Shown: positions 14,249 through 14,739 of the stretch, piece after piece
How the letters are laid out: each line of letters starts with the position of its first letter
Numbering within the stretch: the stretch's first letter is position 1
NCBI GenBank assembly: GCA_002293845.1
Contig: DBEA01000006.1
Coordinates: 17,077-31,815, forward strand
Origin: Patescibacteria group bacterium UBA918
GTDB lineage: Bacteria > Patescibacteriota > Minisyncoccia > Phycocordibacterales > UBA918
Direction: 5' to 3'
DNA length: 14,739 nt
The notes under the pieces: model-generated
Database searches by the model: none
Seen by the model: only the letters and a program-made list of their open reading frames with translations
Told to the model about the DNA's origin: nothing
Translations under genes and position numbers: made by a program

Positions 14249-14725
14249 TCACTCGCCGTAGGATATGTCGCCGCCAGGACCAATGACGATGACGCGTCGC
14301 GTATCCGGGTCGCGACGCAGACCGATCGTCAACGTCACGGACTCGTCGGCGGCGCCGGTGATGCGGGAAAAGACCACGGCGGGCTCGTCTCCAAGTATAT
14401 CAGTGGTCAACCGCAATCGCGGGTCGAGCTCGTGCAGAACGTTAGAGTCATCGTTTTCGTCGTACGCACTGCCGGCGAATTGCGAGTACGAGTCGTCGGC
14501 AAAGCGAATTCCATGAGACACGCCACCATGACCCGCGACAGCGCGAGCCTTGGATTCTTCGAGATGAAAGACCATCGCGCCGGCCGCGTCGTCCAAGGAC
14601 AAACGATCGCGCATATGCGCCAAACCCAAAAGAGCTATCCCGGCCAGCGTGACCACTATCGCCACGACCACCAATATCTCCACGATGGAGAACCCGGAAA
14701 AATATAGACGGTATCGAATCGACAT
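14249..14725 (-). CDS. Type IV minor pilin, GspH/FimT-like
   Basis: A 158-residue prepilin and first visible gene of the operon. Leader MSIRYRLYFSG is followed by FSIVEILVVVAIVVTLAGIA, with cleavage expected after G11 and Glu at mature position 5 (E16). The helix leads to LEESKARAVAGHGGVSHGI (residues 51-69), the pattern seen in GspH/FimT pilins where the helix runs into a beta-rich domain. The C-terminus ends DPDTRRVIVIGPGGDISYGE. ATG 14725 is only 14 bases from the window edge, so its promoter, if any, is mostly out of view and the operon may begin further upstream. Confidence 0.88.
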   Translation of the reverse strand: MSIRYRLYFSGFSIVEILVVVAIVVTLAGIALLGLAHMRDRLSLDDAAGAMVFHLEESKARAVAGHGGVSHGIRFADDSYSQFAGSAYDENDDSNVLHELDPRLRLTTDILGDEPAVVFSRITGAADESVTLTIGLRRDPDTRRVIVIGPGGDISYGE

Positions 14726-14738
14726 ATTTGATCAAATA
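14725..14738. repeat. 14-bp perfect palindrome at the pilin operon start
   Basis: TATTTGATCAAATA (14725-14738) is self-complementary and overlaps the first base of the GspH/FimT-like start codon. It could be an operator for a dimeric regulator, part of an AT-rich promoter, or chance; the window ends too soon to decide. Confidence 0.5.
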
Positions 14739-14739
14739 C

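Noticed and set aside
1..14739. CRISPR arrays, insertion sequences, transposase genes, tRNA or rRNA genes
   Set aside because: No regularly spaced direct repeats, no transposase motifs or terminal inverted repeats, and no tRNA-like cloverleaf or rRNA stretches were seen on either strand.

Overview
The window looks like a chromosomal piece of a Patescibacteria/CPR bacterium, most likely a Parcubacteria-type lineage of moderate-to-high GC. This is inferred from gene content, not from a marker gene. The clues are a roughly 900-residue HerA/FtsK-superfamily ATPase of the kind common in CPR genomes, a small acidic DUF5663-like protein, a pilin-tip protein carrying carbohydrate-binding-like and beta-helix domains, tightly packed or overlapping genes, almost no Shine-Dalgarno sequences, and several promoters placed so that transcripts should begin at or next to the start codon. 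UGA is used as a stop codon (three pilin genes end in TGA), which argues against the code-25 Gracilibacteria and SR1 lineages.

All genes except one are on the minus strand, so transcription runs mainly from high to low coordinates. In that order: (1) 14725-11467, a four-gene minor-pilin operon: GspH/FimT-like, PilV/GspI-like, PilW/GspJ-like, then a 599-residue PilX/GspK-like tip protein. (2) 11466-11272, about 195 bases without a gene, holding nested inverted repeats and the tpiA promoter. (3) 11253-9306, overlapping tpiA and pgk (lower glycolysis). (4) 8877-9278, a plus-strand HIT-family gene, convergent with pgk through a shared bidirectional terminator and divergent from recJ through an AT-rich, partly symmetric promoter. 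(5) 8848-7169, recJ single-strand exonuclease. (6) 7145-4407, the HerA/FtsK-like ATPase. (7) 4375-920, an 1151-residue multi-domain membrane protein with a degenerate LysM-like module. (8) 914-615, a small acidic DUF5663-like protein, followed by a terminator. (9) 576-160, RNase HI. (10) 151 to the left edge, the start of a membrane protein that could be ComEC.

Minor pilins, RecJ, a DNA-pump-type ATPase, RNase HI and a possible ComEC lie close together. A DNA-uptake and processing neighbourhood is therefore an attractive hypothesis, but it rests on proximity only. The part most likely to be undescribed is the ATPase, giant LysM-like membrane protein and small acidic protein block (615-7145), which could form an envelope-spanning transport machine. 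A second theme is regulatory compaction. Five genes have a -10 hexamer only 7-9 bases before ATG, implying leaderless mRNAs, and two terminators are built over stop codons.
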